Of a stretch of DNA of 64,000 nucleotides, positions 17,718 to 26,414 are shown piece by piece. Numbering within the stretch: the first letter of the stretch is position 1; every line of letters starts with the position of its first letter. A program made the position numbers and the translations under genes. Under the pieces are notes generated by a model. That model was given only the letters and a program-made list of their open reading frames with translations, ran no database searches and was not told the DNA's origin. The stretch spans positions 558,001 to 622,000 of the forward strand of contig NZ_JAFCKF010000002.1 of NCBI RefSeq assembly GCF_018130545.1, in the 5' to 3' direction. This DNA comes from Bradyrhizobium tropiciagri. GTDB taxonomy: Bacteria; Pseudomonadota; Alphaproteobacteria; Rhizobiales; Xanthobacteraceae.

Positions 17718-19043
17718 ATGCAAGAGGCCGCCACGCCGAAAGTGAGCTTTGTGTCCTTGGGGTGCCCCAAGGCGCTGGTCGATTCCGAGCGCATCATCAC
17801 CCGGCTGCGCGCGGAAGGCTATGAGCTCGCGCGCAAGCATGATGGCGCCGACATCGTCATCGTCAACACCTGCGGCTTCCTCGACAGCGCCAAGCAGGAG
17901 TCGCTGGCGGCGATCGGCGAGGCCATGGCCGAGAACGGCAAGGTCATCGTCACCGGCTGCATGGGCGCCGAGCCGGAGCAGATCGAGGCCGCCTACCCCG
18001 GCGTGCTGTCGATCACGGGGCCGCAGCAATATGAGAGCGTGCTGGACGCCGTGCACCGCGCGCTGCCGCCGGCGCACAACCCGCATCTCGACCTGGTGCC
18101 GCCGCAGGGCGTCAAGCTGACGCCGCGCCACTACGCGTACTTGAAGATTTCCGAAGGCTGCAACAACCGCTGCAGCTTCTGCATCATTCCGAAGCTGCGC
18201 GGCGACCTGGTGTCGCGGCCGGCCAACGACGTGCTGCGCGAGGCCGAAAAGCTGGTGAAGGCCGGCGTCAAGGAATTGCTCGTCATCTCGCAGGATACCT
18301 CGGCCTATGGCGTCGACCTGAAATATGCCGAGAGCTCGTGGCAGGATCGCAGCGTGCGCGCGAAATTCTTTGACCTCGCCAAGGAGCTCGGCGAGCTCGG
18401 TGCCTGGGTGCGGCTGCAATATGTCTACCCCTACCCGCATGTCGACGAGGTCATCGGCCTGATGACCGAGGGCAAGGTGCTGCCCTATCTCGACATCCCG
18501 TTTCAGCATGCGAGCCCCGACGTGCTGCGCGCGATGAAGCGCCCGGCGGCACAGGAGAAGACGCTGGCGCGGATCCAGAAATGGCGCGAGCAGTGTCCCG
18601 AGCTGACGCTGCGCTCGACCTTCATCGTCGGCTTCCCCGGCGAGACCGATGCCGATTTCGCCTATTTGCTCGACTGGCTCGATGAAGCCGGAATCGACCG
18701 TCTCGGCTGCTTCAAATATGAGCCGGTCGCCGGCGCTACGTCGAACGCGATTGGCAATGCCGTGCCTGACGAGGTCAAGCAGGAGCGCTGGAATGCGCTG
18801 ATGGCCCGGCAGCAGAAGATTTCTGCGCGACGCCTGAAGCGCAAGGTCGGCACCCGCCAGCAGGTGATCATCGACGAGGTCGGCCCGACGGTCGCCAAGG
18901 GTCGGTCAAAGGCCGATGCACCCGAGATCGACGGCGCCGTCTATCTCACCAGTCGTCGTCCGCTCAAGGTCGGCGAGATCGTCACCGCCAAGATCGAGCG
19001 CTCCGACGAATACGATCTGCACGGCAGCGTCGCGGGATTCTGA
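17718..19043 (+). CDS. rimO: Ribosomal protein S12 methylthiotransferase RimO
   Basis: 441 residues from the ATG at 17718. The N-terminal UPF0004 domain has [12 protein letters not shown] (Cys16), NTCGFLD (Cys52) and TGCMGA (Cys81), ligating one Fe-S cluster. The radical-SAM motif CNNRCSFC gives Cys148, Cys152 and Cys155. A C-terminal TRAM domain follows. SLGCPKxxVDSE separates RimO from MiaB. RimO adds a methylthio group to an Asp of ribosomal protein S12. It stands alone, with nasT divergent. Confidence 0.96.
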   Translation: MQEAATPKVSFVSLGCPKALVDSERIITRLRAEGYELARKHDGADIVIVNTCGFLDSAKQESLAAIGEAMAENGKVIVTGCMGAEPEQIEAAYPGVLSITGPQQYESVLDAVHRALPPAHNPHLDLVPPQGVKLTPRHYAYLKISEGCNNRCSFCIIPKLRGDLVSRPANDVLREAEKLVKAGVKELLVISQDTSAYGVDLKYAESSWQDRSVRAKFFDLAKELGELGAWVRLQYVYPYPHVDEVIGLMTEGKVLPYLDIPFQHASPDVLRAMKRPAAQEKTLARIQKWREQCPELTLRSTFIVGFPGETDADFAYLLDWLDEAGIDRLGCFKYEPVAGATSNAIGNAVPDEVKQERWNALMARQQKISARRLKRKVGTRQQVIIDEVGPTVAKGRSKADAPEIDGAVYLTSRRPLKVGEIVTAKIERSDEYDLHGSVAGF

Positions 19044-19061
19044 CGCGGATACGCTGCCGCA

Positions 19062-20036
19062 CTAGTCAAGGCTGAGACAGCAGACCTTTTCGGCGTCGAA
19101 ATGGTAGAATGAGTTGCCGCGCGCCGTTAGCTGGCCTTCGGATCGGACTGATCCATCCGGCATAATCATGCGCAGTCGCTTGATATCGGACAACTCGTGT
19201 GGGGTCAGTTTGCCGCGATATGCGGCATCCGGCGGGTCGTTATACTTGCCCGAGAGAAGAGCTTCGGTTTCGGAGACAGCAAGTGCATTGCAACCAGCCA
19301 GATTCGTCTTGCGGAATGTCAGTTTGTAGCCTTCGCCGATCGTACAGATCGGAAAATCGGTATAGTAAAAGACCGTGGCATCGGTGCCGGACACGTTGAG
19401 CGCATAACAATCGGAGATCGCGCGAGCTGATCTCTCGGGAAACTCCCAGAGTTTCTCACCCGAATCCGAAAAACAAACCAGCCCCGCGGCTCCGACAGGC
19501 GCCGCCCCATTCATTCCACCCCATCCGAAATTGCCGAACACGCCTTCGTCGAAATAACCGACCCAGATTCGCCCCAGGCCGTCGATCTGCGCGGAGCTTA
19601 TGCCATCGCCCAGAAGTATCCGTGTTGTCGTCCCGGTCTCAGGCTGAATGATCGCACCGTTCAAGTCGAAATCGCCTTCGCCCCGCCATGCGCATCGCGG
19701 CCCGGCGACGAGGACTCGCCCATCGGGGAAGATGTCGACGTGGGGAAAGGTCAAATTGAGTGAGGGAAGTTCGATCGTCTGCGAAGTTTCTGACGTCGTT
19801 CTCACGAGACAAAGGCGCGCGGGCACCTCTGTTCGCGTTCGCGGAAATTCCCCAATACCTCGCTTGTAGGTCTCAAACAGGGATTTGGTGCCGGACGTTT
19901 CGGCAAACAGGAATAGTAGCGAACCGTCATTCGCCACGTCTTTCCTAACGATCGAGAAACCCGGCAGCGTCGGGATCGCGCAGAATTCGTGAAATTGGAT
20001 CGATGCAGCCAAGTGGTTGCTCCGGGCATTTCCCAC
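19062..20036 (-). CDS. Hypothetical protein with beta-propeller-like repeats
   Basis: 324 residues, probably from a GTG at 20036 with weak ribosome-site support, so the start is uncertain. No signal peptide or membrane span. Recurrent strands such as FPHVDIFPDGRVLVAGPRC, AQIDGLGRIWVGYFDEG and GLVCFSDSGEKLWEFPE resemble blades of NHL/six-bladed propellers. Codon use and GC are less extreme than in neighbours, suggesting a transferred or fast-evolving gene. It is isolated between rimO and a MAPEG gene. No family is named with confidence. Confidence 0.72.
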   Translation of the reverse strand: MGNARSNHLAASIQFHEFCAIPTLPGFSIVRKDVANDGSLLFLFAETSGTKSLFETYKRGIGEFPRTRTEVPARLCLVRTTSETSQTIELPSLNLTFPHVDIFPDGRVLVAGPRCAWRGEGDFDLNGAIIQPETGTTTRILLGDGISSAQIDGLGRIWVGYFDEGVFGNFGWGGMNGAAPVGAAGLVCFSDSGEKLWEFPERSARAISDCYALNVSGTDATVFYYTDFPICTIGEGYKLTFRKTNLAGCNALAVSETEALLSGKYNDPPDAAYRGKLTPHELSDIKRLRMIMPDGSVRSEGQLTARGNSFYHFDAEKVCCLSLD

Positions 20037-20220
20037 AACCGGAATAGCAGATCAAGCGCGACCGGCAAAACCTTTTACCTCCCCTGTTCCTCTTGCATTG
20101 CTGGAGGTCGGCGAGACCGTCACCGTGAGGTACGGAGATGAAGTCGCGCTCAGCCACCGCTGTGGCAAGAGGAGCCGAGCAGGCAGCAGCCATTTGCGGT
20201 GAGCAGACGGTCGATTGTCT

Positions 20221-20628
20221 TCACCAGGTCATGAACAGGATGCGAAGCCACATGACGACGAGCACGACATTGCTCGCCACGAAAATCAGCAGCCGATGAA
20301 GGACCCGGTTGTACGTCAGATGGACAGCGCTGTGACCGATGCGTAGCGCAACATAGGTCCAGGCCAGTCCCACAAAAACGGTGTCGGACCTCTGGAGGAT
20401 GAGGATCAGGAGACTGGCCGCGTAGAACAGGACCGGCAATTCCAGCAGGTTCATGTAGTTGCGGTTGACGACGCTGACCGAAGGCGGCACCCGATGCGAT
20501 TCGCCGAACCGGTAGTCGTCTGCGGTCGTCTCCTTGGACAGGCCTCTCCTGATCCCCATCAGAAGCAAAACCGCCAACGTGAACAACGCCAACACGATCG
20601 CGGGCCGAATGATATCGAGATTATTCAT
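20221..20628 (-). CDS. MAPEG family membrane protein
   Basis: 135 residues with four hydrophobic spans. The loop after span 1 contains VNRNYMNLLELPVLFYAA, the typical MAPEG Asn-x-x-Glu region, followed by AWTYVALRIGHSAVHLTYN. MAPEG proteins are trimeric membrane enzymes related to glutathione transferases; bacterial members are mostly uncharacterised. It appears monocistronic. Confidence 0.82.
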   Translation of the reverse strand: MNNLDIIRPAIVLALFTLAVLLLMGIRRGLSKETTADDYRFGESHRVPPSVSVVNRNYMNLLELPVLFYAASLLILILQRSDTVFVGLAWTYVALRIGHSAVHLTYNRVLHRLLIFVASNVVLVVMWLRILFMTW

Positions 20629-20979
20629 GGCGCCCCCCCCGCGACAAACTCCGCTGCGCCTGTCCAGCTACACCCGAAGAGTCAAAATCAATGAAACACC
20701 AGGGCGTGTACTCATAAATCCGCTCGCCGAACGAAGTCAGCATTACCGTCAGAAGCGGACAAAGGAGGCGCGCTTGTGTATGTCGGCTAAGGGCCAATTG
20801 CAGACATGTTCGCTCGTGGCTCGAAGACTCAGTCGCGCGGCAAATAGGTCAGTCCAGCTGAGCCATTCTTGGCTGTGGGAAATGCTTCCGCTTAGCGCGT
20901 TGACCTGAATCAAGGGGAGATCGGTGACGGTGTCGCAGGCTCGTGGCGGACATTTGCATGCAGAGGGCGAGACAGCCGG
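20629..20979. other. Intergenic region
   Basis: 351 bases between divergent genes. A C-run (20632-20640) lies just before the MAPEG start. Short frames here have no ribosome sites. I see no RNA gene or repeat. It should contain the promoter for the 20980-22908 gene group. Confidence 0.45.
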
Positions 20980-21336
20980 ATGTTCGATAACCTTGATCCT
21001 GGCCTGAACTGGTTCGCGTTGGGCTTGCTGCTCTTCATCATCGTGATGATGTTCTATGGCGTCATCGCAATCCATGACATTCCGGCGCAGATTGCGAGAT
21101 CCCGTCACCATCCTCATGAAGACGCCATTCATGCCGCCGGGTGGGTCAGTCTCTTTATGCTGCACGTGTTGTGGCCGTTCCTCTGGATTTGGGCCATGGC
21201 GTATCGTCCCGAGCGCGGATGGGGATTTTCATCGCCGGCCGCCGAAGCTGCCGTGGAAGGCGACATCAAGAAATTGCATGAGCGTCTCGACAAGCTCGAG
21301 GCTGCCGTGAAGGTCAAGACAGGAACGAGTGAGTGA
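20980..21336 (+). CDS. DUF3302 (YiaW-like) inner-membrane protein
   Basis: 118 residues. Two hydrophobic spans (about 9-30 and 52-72) flank a conserved polar loop HDIPAQIARSRHHPHEDAIHAAGWVSL, shown in part. A short coiled coil (IKKLHERLDKLEAAV) ends the protein. This matches DUF3302, whose Escherichia coli member YiaW is encoded with the HlyD-like YiaV. The same pairing occurs here: the HlyD-like gene follows with near-overlap. Confidence 0.82.
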   Translation: MFDNLDPGLNWFALGLLLFIIVMMFYGVIAIHDIPAQIARSRHHPHEDAIHAAGWVSLFMLHVLWPFLWIWAMAYRPERGWGFSSPAAEAAVEGDIKKLHERLDKLEAAVKVKTGTSE

Positions 21337-21337
21337 C

Positions 21338-22504
21338 ATGGAAATCCTGCTCTGCCTGCTTTACGTGGCGTTGTGCATCGCGATCTTCAAGATCTTCAAG
21401 ATCCCCGTCAATCAATGGACGCTGATGACCGCGGTGCTGGTGGGCTTATTCGGAATCTCGCTGTTGCTGCTGGCCATGAACTACAATCATCCCTACACAA
21501 AGAACGGCAGAATTTATTTTACGGTCACTCCGATCATACCCGGCGTAAGAGGCCGCGTAGTCGAGGTACCGGTTGCGCCAAACCAGCCGCTTAAGGAAGG
21601 CGACGTTCTGTTCAAGGTCGATCCGAAGCCGTACCAGTATGTCGTGGACGAGAGGAAGGCCGCGCTTGCGGAAGCAGAACAGAATGTCCGCCAGTTGAAA
21701 GCATCGCTCGATCAAGCCACCGCAAACAAGGATCGCGCCGCCGCGCAACAAAAATTGGCGCAAGACAATTACGACCGTCAGGCCGAGCTTTTTAGCAAGC
21801 AAGTGATAGCCCAAGCGACGCTGGATACCTACCAACGCAATCTCGATACCGCGAAGCAAAGCACGGTCGGGGCTCAAGCCGAAGAGGATCGCGCGCGGTT
21901 GGCTTACACATCGAACATCGGCGGCGTTAACACGTCCGTCGCCCGGTTGGCCGCTGAACTGAGTGATGCTCAATTCGATCTCGACCAAACGGTCACGCGT
22001 GCGCCTTCCCACGGATTTGTCACCCAGGTCACGCTGCGGCCCGGCATGTACGTGGTCCCGATCCCCCTGAAGCCGGTCATGGCATTCGTCAACACCGATC
22101 CAAAGGACAAGGCGTTGACGGGTGCGTTCTGGCAGAACTCCCTGCAACGCGTCAAAAGTGGCGATAGAGCGGAGGTCGCGTTTGCTGCCGTTCCGGGTCG
22201 TGTCTTCAGAGGCAAAGTCGGAACGGTCATCGATGCCATTCCAACCGGGCAGCTCCCGCCCTCGGGCACGCTGATCGATGTCGGCAGCCTTCCGGAGGGC
22301 GGCCGGGCTCTTGCCACGATCAATCTGACTGATGATGTCAGCGGCTATAACTTACCCCTCGGGGCTGCTTGTCAGATCGCCATCTACACCGAGCATATGG
22401 AGGGCCTGTCGTTGCTCCGCATGATCCTCCTCCGCATCCGCAGTTGGGAAAACTACGTGTTCACCGAAGAGGGCGAAGGCAGTGGCGGTGGCCACGGCCA
22501 TTGA
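21338..22504 (+). CDS. HlyD/EmrA-type membrane fusion protein (YiaV-like)
   Basis: About 388 residues. The ATG at 21338 is taken as start; a GTG at 21329 overlapping the previous gene is also possible because AGGAAC lies just before it. Two N-terminal membrane spans are followed by a barrel-sandwich hybrid half (VTPIIPGVRGRVVEV), a long alpha-hairpin rich in Ala/Gln (about 95-190), the second lipoyl half (RAPSHGFVTQVTLRPGM) and a His/Gly-rich tail. Adaptors like this bridge inner- and outer-membrane exporter parts, but no pump or outer-membrane channel is adjacent. It forms an operon with the DUF3302 gene. Confidence 0.86.
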   Translation: MEILLCLLYVALCIAIFKIFKIPVNQWTLMTAVLVGLFGISLLLLAMNYNHPYTKNGRIYFTVTPIIPGVRGRVVEVPVAPNQPLKEGDVLFKVDPKPYQYVVDERKAALAEAEQNVRQLKASLDQATANKDRAAAQQKLAQDNYDRQAELFSKQVIAQATLDTYQRNLDTAKQSTVGAQAEEDRARLAYTSNIGGVNTSVARLAAELSDAQFDLDQTVTRAPSHGFVTQVTLRPGMYVVPIPLKPVMAFVNTDPKDKALTGAFWQNSLQRVKSGDRAEVAFAAVPGRVFRGKVGTVIDAIPTGQLPPSGTLIDVGSLPEGGRALATINLTDDVSGYNLPLGAACQIAIYTEHMEGLSLLRMILLRIRSWENYVFTEEGEGSGGGHGH

Positions 22505-22524
22505 CCGAGGATGGAGTGTTGGAC

Positions 22525-22908
22525 ATGCTCAGAAGGATCATTCTGCCGATCGGCACCATCTTGGCATTGTGGACATCAGGTGCGATCGCGCAAAAGCTGG
22601 ACGTTGGAGCTTGCATAGCCGACTTCAGAAAGCTGTGCCCCGGGATTGAACCGGGAGATGGCCGCCTCCTTGGATGTATGAGGGAGCATGTTCACGAGGT
22701 CTCAACTCCATGCTTGGTGACCCTTGCCAAGTTCACGGAGGTTGACGAGTTTGACAAGGAATGCAGTGCCTCCATCAAGCAACGGTGCGCGAGCGTTGAG
22801 CGGCAAGAGGCAGAATTTGCGGTTTGCCTGAAATCCGCGATCGCGAGCCTGAACGATACTTGCAAGGGCCAGCTCGCGCGAGCAGTTCACGGCGCTTCCT
22901 CACGGTGA
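22525..22908 (+). CDS. Secreted cysteine-rich repeat protein
   Basis: 127 residues from the ATG at 22525 (GGAG 8 nt upstream), 20 bases after the HlyD-like gene. A signal peptide ends AIA-QK. The mature part contains regularly spaced Cys (GACIADFRKLCPGIEPGDG, then LLGCM, TPC, KECS, QRC, AVC, DTC), consistent with the Cys-rich repeat family also found in Golgi glycoprotein 1. The role in bacteria is unknown; disulfide-stabilised periplasmic modules are likely. Confidence 0.78.
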   Translation: MLRRIILPIGTILALWTSGAIAQKLDVGACIADFRKLCPGIEPGDGRLLGCMREHVHEVSTPCLVTLAKFTEVDEFDKECSASIKQRCASVERQEAEFAVCLKSAIASLNDTCKGQLARAVHGASSR

Positions 22909-22917
22909 CCCGACAGG

Positions 22918-23241
22918 CTATTCGTCTTTGGCCGCCTCTTGCAGGGAGCGCACGCCGAGCGCAGCGATAAGGGCGGTCAGCAGTATCCCGGAGAAGCCGA
23001 TTGCCAAGGCTATCATCCGCGAGCTCATGCGCTTCGGGGCCAAATCCCCATAACCAATCGTGAGGGCGGTCACGAACGTGAAATAGATCATCTCGCTCAC
23101 CGACCAGCGTTCGAGGACTCCGATCACCGCGCCAAGTGCCAGCTGGAACGCGACCAAACCTGACATGATCGGCCAAACGACGCGGAAGTGATTCCAAAAA
23201 TGCCGGAAAAAGCGCCGTCTCAGCTCCGCATCGGTTGCCAT
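22918..23241 (-). CDS. Two-span potassium-channel-like protein
   Basis: 107 residues from the ATG at 23241, which follows a G-rich ribosome site; the reading could begin at 23301. It contains the channel core: span 1 (IMSGLVAFQLALGAVIGVL), a pore helix with selectivity filter TIGYGD, and span 2 (IALAIGFSGILLTALIAALG). There is no regulatory RCK domain. It is convergent with the Cys-rich gene, nine bases apart. Confidence 0.83.
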   Translation of the reverse strand: MATDAELRRRFFRHFWNHFRVVWPIMSGLVAFQLALGAVIGVLERWSVSEMIYFTFVTALTIGYGDLAPKRMSSRMIALAIGFSGILLTALIAALGVRSLQEAAKDE

Positions 23242-23427
23242 GCCTCGCCCCCAAACGCTCTGATAACGGATGTCATCCGTGGGGCTTAAGTACCGATACA
23301 CACTTTCCGGAGGTCTTGACCTATATCAAAAGAAGTCAGCTTTGGGTCACAAGGCGACATCCCTCATGTCAGTCTGAGTGTCTGCTTCGCTCCTGTAAGC
23401 GGGCAGCCCAGTTTATGAGTACGCGCC

Positions 23428-23724
23428 CTAGTTGGTCGTCGCCGGAGCTGCGAGTGCCGGGTCGAGCGTACGCAGCACGCGATGGATGCGCACCGAGCTG
23501 CCGATGCCCGCATTGCGCACATAGGCATCGATGACCTCTTCGCTGTCGACCACGACGAGTCCAAACAGCTTGCGGTCGTCAGTCGCATAGGTGCAGATCC
23601 AGTGCATCTTGCCCTTCGTCGCGATGATGGCATCCAGCGCAATCCGCGCATGACGCGCCGCCTGCGCGTCGTCGGTCACGTCGAAATTGGCCGGAAGATC
23701 TCGTTCGATCAGCAGCTTGATCAC
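23428..23724 (-). CDS. DUF4242 family small protein
   Basis: 98 residues. The start is a GTG at 23724 because GGAGGT lies directly upstream; the ATG at 23754 would place that ribosome site inside the gene. Ferredoxin-like strands read VIKLLIERDLPA, then MHWICTYATDDRKLFGLVVV, and VRIHRVLRTLDP. This is the DUF4242 pattern, in which one member (SCO4226) binds nickel. The MHW His is in the region expected for metal binding. Function unknown. Confidence 0.75.
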   Translation of the reverse strand: MIKLLIERDLPANFDVTDDAQAARHARIALDAIIATKGKMHWICTYATDDRKLFGLVVVDSEEVIDAYVRNAGIGSSVRIHRVLRTLDPALAAPATTN

Positions 23725-23837
23725 GATGCCACCTCCAAGATTGCCTCGTCGCACCTTAACACGCTCCGCGAGCCGGTTGCGCGCGATATCACCTCCGGCT
23801 TGACACCGCCGCCCCTTCGGCTGTATGGCCCTGCGCC

Positions 23838-23927
23838 ATGAAGCTGAACCGGACCAACCGCCGCGCCATCTGCCAGCGTCGTCGCAACGACGATGATGGG
23901 TCGCGCCGTGTCCGATGCCGCCGCTGA
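23838..23927 (+). promoter_or_regulatory. Possible Arg-rich leader peptide upstream of the aminotransferase
   Basis: A 29-codon frame from ATG 23838 to TGA 23925 has 11 Arg codons, including RRR and RR runs. A 6-bp hairpin (23924-23929 with 23935-23940) covers its stop, and a strong terminator-like stem starts 12 bases later, before the aminotransferase at 24031. This resembles amino-acid attenuators. Against it, there is no clear ribosome site, and GC-rich shadow frames are often Arg-rich. The call is speculative. Confidence 0.3.
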
Positions 23928-23951
23928 TTAGCTAAATCAGCCAGGGTTTTC

Positions 23952-23988
23952 GAGAAGGCCGCGCCCCAAAGCGCGGCCTTCTCGCTTT
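23952..23988 (+). terminator. Strong stem-loop with T-run, possible attenuator
   Basis: A perfect 13-bp stem (23952-23964 with 23971-23983), 6-nt loop, then GCTTTT within five bases. It stands 42 bases before the aminotransferase start, with no annotated plus-strand gene upstream for it to terminate. It is therefore either an attenuator or a terminator of an unannotated transcript. Confidence 0.7.
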
Positions 23989-24030
23989 TCGGCTTGCCCT
24001 TTCCCCACACTGACCCCAGAGGAGATCGAT

Positions 24031-25227
24031 ATGATAGACGCCACCCAACCGTTCGACGCGCTGATGGACATCACCGCTCGCCCCGAGGTCGTGTTCGTGC
24101 GCGGCGCCGGCTCGTACCTCTGGGACAGCAACCGCAATCGCTACCTCGATTTCGTGCAGGGCTGGGCCGTCAACGCCCTCGGCCATTCGTCGCCGGCGAT
24201 AGCCGACGCGCTGGCTGCGCAAGCCCGGCGGCTGCTGACGCCGAGCCCGGCGTTCTACAACGAACCGAGCCTGAAACTGGCAAAGGCGCTGGTCGAGAAC
24301 AGCTGCTTCGACCAGGTGTTCTTCGCCAACTCTGGCGCGGAGGCCAATGAAGGCGCGATCAAGCTCGCGCGGAAATTTGGCGCCAAGTACAAGAACGGCG
24401 CGCACGAGATCATCACCTTCGAAGGCGGCTTCCACGGCCGCACGCTCGCGACCATGTCGGCCTCGGGCAAGAAGGCGTTCGAGCCATTGTTTGAGCCGAA
24501 GGTGTCGGGCTTCCGGAAGGCCCGGCTGAACGACATCGAGTCGGTGCGGAAGCTGATCTCCGCTTCGACGGTGGCAGTCATGCTGGAGCCGATCCAGGGC
24601 GAAGCCGGTGTCTGGCCCGCGACGGATCAGTTTCTCAGGGAGTTGCGGGCGCTGACGCAGCAGCGCGGCCTGCTCTTGATCGTCGACGAGATCCAGACCG
24701 GCATGGGCCGGACCGGAAAGCTGTTCGGCTACGAGCATGCCGGGATCGAACCCGACATCATGACGCTCGGCAAGGGCATCGGCGGCGGCGTGCCGCTCGC
24801 AGCTCTGCTCGCGACCGAACATGCCTCGTGCTTCGATCACGGCGATCAGGGCGGCACCTTCAACGGCAATCCGCTGATGTGCGCTGCCGGCCTTGCCGTG
24901 TTCGATCAGATCGGCAAGCCCGATTTCCTGAAATCGGTTGCTGATGCCGGGCTGCTGCTCGATCGCGAATTGCAGCGGCTGTCGGCGCGGCATGGGCTCG
25001 GCGAGATCAGGGGCCGCGGCCTGCTGCTCGCACTCGACCTCAAGATGCCGATCGGTGCGGCCGTGGTTGCCGAGGCGTTTGCGGCCGGCGTGCTGATCAA
25101 CTCGCCGCAGCCGGACACGCTGCGCTTCATGCCGGCGCTCAACGTCACGCGGGAAGAGATTTCCGCTGTCATTGACTGCCTGGACACGGTGCTGACGAAG
25201 GTCGGTGCGGCCAGACGGGTGGCGTAG
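24031..25227 (+). CDS. Class III PLP aminotransferase (acetylornithine aminotransferase-like)
   Basis: 398 residues preceded by GAGGAGA. Motifs are [68 protein letters not shown] and TLGKGIGGG with PLP-binding Lys248. The closest named type is ArgD, which makes N-acetylornithine from N-acetylglutamate semialdehyde in arginine synthesis. No argF or other arg gene is adjacent, so another omega-amino-acid substrate is possible. It may be controlled by the leader region at 23838-23988. Confidence 0.85.
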   Translation: MIDATQPFDALMDITARPEVVFVRGAGSYLWDSNRNRYLDFVQGWAVNALGHSSPAIADALAAQARRLLTPSPAFYNEPSLKLAKALVENSCFDQVFFANSGAEANEGAIKLARKFGAKYKNGAHEIITFEGGFHGRTLATMSASGKKAFEPLFEPKVSGFRKARLNDIESVRKLISASTVAVMLEPIQGEAGVWPATDQFLRELRALTQQRGLLLIVDEIQTGMGRTGKLFGYEHAGIEPDIMTLGKGIGGGVPLAALLATEHASCFDHGDQGGTFNGNPLMCAAGLAVFDQIGKPDFLKSVADAGLLLDRELQRLSARHGLGEIRGRGLLLALDLKMPIGAAVVAEAFAAGVLINSPQPDTLRFMPALNVTREEISAVIDCLDTVLTKVGAARRVA

Positions 25228-25236
25228 CACCCCGAA

Positions 25237-25348
25237 CGTCATTGCGAGGAGCGAAGCGACGAAGCAACCCATCTATCCCTGGTGGAAAGATGGATTGCTT
25301 CCGCCTTCGCCAAAGGACTCGGCGGACAAGTCGCTTCGCTCGCAATGA
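25237..25348. repeat. CGTCATTGCGAG palindromic repeat, copy 1
   Basis: The element begins CGTCATTGCGAG and ends CTCGCAATGACG, with an internal GAAGCGACGAAGCAA / GATGGATTGCTTC inverted segment. It lies between convergent genes. A second copy is at 38136-38217. Such elements are abundant in Bradyrhizobium-group genomes and can fold into long hairpins in RNA. Confidence 0.85.
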
Positions 25349-25357
25349 CGGCGAGAC

Positions 25358-26332
25358 TTACGGCCGCAAGATCGCCGCGCCGGTGGTCGCCCGGCTCTCC
25401 AGGTCGATATGCGCCTTGGCCGCATCCTTCAGCGCATAGGCGTGGTTGATCGGCACGTGCAGCTTGCCATTGATCACGGCGGCGAACAGCGTGTCGGCGC
25501 CTTCGAGCAATTCCTTGCGGGTGCCGACATAGTCGTTGAGCTTCGGCCGCGTCGCGAACAGCGAGCCGTGGTTGTTGAGCTCAGCGAGCGGGAACGGCGG
25601 CACCGGGCCCGACGCATTGCCGAACGAGACGAACAGGCCGCGCGGCCGCAGGCACGACAGCGATCCCGGGAAGGTGGTCTTGCCGACGCCGTCATAGACC
25701 ACGTCGCAGAGCTCGCCGCGGCTGATCTGCTTGACGCGTTCGACGAAGTTCTCCTCGTTGTAGAGGATGACGTGGTCGCAGCCATTGGCGAGCGCGAGAT
25801 CGGCCTTGGCCTTCGAGCCGACGGTGCCGATGACATGCGCGCCGAGCGCGTGGGCCCACTGGCAGGCCAGCAGTCCGATGCCGCCGGCCGCGGCGTGGAT
25901 CAGCACCCGATGGCCCTGCTCGACCTTGAAGGTCTTGTGCAGCAGGTACCAGACCGTCAGCCCCTTGAGCATCAGCACGGCGCCCTGCTCATAGGTGATG
26001 TGGTCGGGCAGCTTGACGAGCTTGTCGGCCGGGATGACGCGCTCGGAGGCATAGCCGCCGAGGTTGTAGTAATAGGCGACGCGATCGCCGGGGTGGAAAT
26101 TGGTCACCCCCGGACCGACGGCCAAAACCTCGCCCGCGGCCTCGTTGCCGGCGATGAACGGCAGGCCCGGCGCCTTGTAGAGGCCGGTGCGGAAATAGAC
26201 GTCGATGAAGTTCAGCCCGACCGCATGCTGGCGGATCCGGACCTCGCCGTTCCCCGGCGGGCCGACCTCGACGTCCTCATAGGTCAGGACTTCCGGGCCC
26301 CCTACCTTGTGCACGCGCACAGCCTTGGTCAT
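25358..26332 (-). CDS. qor: NADPH:quinone oxidoreductase (zinc-independent MDR family)
   Basis: 324 residues from the ATG at 26332 (GGGGAG 7 nt upstream). Medium-chain dehydrogenase fold: KAVRVHKVGGPEVLTYEDV, VGLNFIDVYFRTGLY, GNEAAGEV, and the cofactor motif HAAAGGIGLLACQWA. The structural and catalytic zinc Cys residues of alcohol dehydrogenases are absent, as in QOR. It reduces quinones or enals with NADPH in the cytoplasm. Monocistronic. Confidence 0.9.
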   Translation of the reverse strand: MTKAVRVHKVGGPEVLTYEDVEVGPPGNGEVRIRQHAVGLNFIDVYFRTGLYKAPGLPFIAGNEAAGEVLAVGPGVTNFHPGDRVAYYYNLGGYASERVIPADKLVKLPDHITYEQGAVLMLKGLTVWYLLHKTFKVEQGHRVLIHAAAGGIGLLACQWAHALGAHVIGTVGSKAKADLALANGCDHVILYNEENFVERVKQISRGELCDVVYDGVGKTTFPGSLSCLRPRGLFVSFGNASGPVPPFPLAELNNHGSLFATRPKLNDYVGTRKELLEGADTLFAAVINGKLHVPINHAYALKDAAKAHIDLESRATTGAAILRP

Positions 26333-26414
26333 GTCGTCGCTCCCCTCAGATATCAGCGCCAGGCAAGCGAAGGCCAACGGCGCTGGCTTGTCAACCAAGC
26401 CGCCTGGAACCGGG

